DNA of 14,387 nt from an uncultured Clostridia bacterium. Lineage in GTDB: Bacteria; Bacillota; Clostridia; Christensenellales; Borkfalkiaceae. The DNA lies in the NCBI GenBank assembly GCA_959605945.1, contig CAUHGY010000044.1, forward strand, positions 1-14,387. Reading direction: 5' to 3'. Position numbers and translations under genes: made by a program. Under the pieces are notes generated by a model that saw only the letters and a program-made list of their open reading frames with translations, had not been told where the DNA came from and searched no databases. Of this stretch, positions 13,847 through 14,387 are shown piece by piece (the stretch's first letter is position 1; the number at the start of each line of letters is the position of its first letter).

Positions 13847-14387
13847 ATAAAATATTCGAACCTGCAACCGATTTTAAGTTCAAGCCGGCTGATTTTGTGC
13901 CTTTTAAGGACAGAGAACTCTGTGAAAAACTTCGCAAAATAAGCGGCACGGATCTTGAAAAACATCCTAATCCCAACTTTAAGATAAAGGTTATGATGAA
14001 TCCTCATCCCGTGCTTATTGCGACGCTGTTTTCCAGAATAAAAGAAGCGTCCGAGAAAGGCAAAAAAATCACTCTTATTCTCGGCAATCCCGAGCCCGAA
14101 ACCTACATTCCGCTTGCTCAGCTGATCAATTATTTCAAAGTTGACTGCCGTAACGTGCATATTTTTGCCATGGACGAATGGGCGGACGAACAGGGCAATA
14201 TAGCTCCTGAAACCTATAAAGCGGGTTTTGCGCACTCTATGTTAAAATATCTCGTATATCAGATAGACGAAAAGCTCCGCATGCCGCTTTCCAACGTTCA
14301 TTATCCTACCAATAAAAACATTTCGTCCTATTCGGACATGATCACCGAATGCGGCGAAGGCGGCGCGGACATCTGCTCTTCTTCTCC
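13843..14387 (+). CDS. NagB-like glucosamine-6-phosphate deaminase/6-phosphogluconolactonase family protein (partial)
   Basis: The open frame runs 181 codons to the right edge without a stop, so the 3' end is missing. Residues about 52-130 resemble the NagB/RpiA-like Rossmann domain: HPVLIATLFSRIKEA, then LILGNPEPETYIPL where NagB has its TGGTPxxxY phosphate loop, and FAMDEWAD (108-115) corresponding to the NagB FNMDEY catalytic segment with D111 and E112. The window ends at GEGGADIC, about where the NagB GxDGHIAFNEP motif would follow. There is an extra N-terminal segment of about 45 residues. AAGGAG at 13830-13835 precedes the ATG, which overlaps the nagA-like stop (ATGA). Coupled to a deacetylase, it probably deaminates the deacetylated product; the altered phosphate loop suggests a non-standard substrate. 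Confidence 0.72.
   Translation, partial: MNKIFEPATDFKFKPADFVPFKDRELCEKLRKISGTDLEKHPNPNFKIKVMMNPHPVLIATLFSRIKEASEKGKKITLILGNPEPETYIPLAQLINYFKVDCRNVHIFAMDEWADEQGNIAPETYKAGFAHSMLKYLVYQIDEKLRMPLSNVHYPTNKNISSYSDMITECGEGGADICSSS

Overview
The window looks like chromosomal DNA of an anaerobic, low-to-mid GC Bacillota, probably a gut Clostridia lineage. The signs are an electron-bifurcating NfnAB pair, AGGAG-type ribosome binding sites, standard stop codons and extended -10 promoters. The taxon is inference; no rRNA or other marker gene is present. There are 13 protein genes (the last cut by the right edge), no tRNA, rRNA, CRISPR array or transposase, and no transporter.

Layout. (1) 1-302: non-coding, with a cluster of nested palindromes (about 44-190) and then a clear promoter. 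(2) 303-2538: nfnA-nfnB, the NADH-dependent ferredoxin:NADP+ oxidoreductase, ended by a terminator (2741-2786) shared with the convergent gene nagA. (3) 2804-4886, minus strand: an AraC-type regulator followed by nagA. (4) 5076-8737, plus strand, divergent from araC: a ROK-family sugar kinase-like protein with an unusual N-terminal domain, a two-SIS-domain GlmS/NagB-II-like deaminase-isomerase, and an N-acetylhexosamine 1-kinase (NahK-like), ended by a strong terminator at 8798-8840. (5) 9115-10116: a LacI-family regulator. (6) 10233-14387 and beyond: a tight operon of a KpsF/KdsD-like SIS isomerase, glycerate 2-kinase, a divergent archaeal-type triosephosphate isomerase, a second NagA-like deacetylase and a NagB-like protein cut by the window edge.

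Regions 3-4 read as an N-acetylhexosamine (GlcNAc/GalNAc, for example mucin or peptidoglycan derived) catabolic module: phosphorylation by ROK and/or NahK, deacetylation by NagA, deamination/isomerisation by the NagB-II-like SIS protein.

Region 6 is the most interesting part. It has its own LacI regulator, a near-perfect promoter (TTGACA, 17 nt, TGt-TATACT) and two copies of the palindrome AGTTTCGAAACT flanking that promoter 114 bp apart. It combines a second deacetylase and a second, unrelated-fold deaminase family with a triose-phosphate-isomerase homologue, a SIS isomerase and glycerate kinase. Several of these enzymes carry substitutions at positions normally catalytic in their families. 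I infer a dedicated pathway for an unidentified N-acylated amino sugar (or related phosphorylated compound) that yields C3 units including glycerate. The substrate cannot be read from the sequence.
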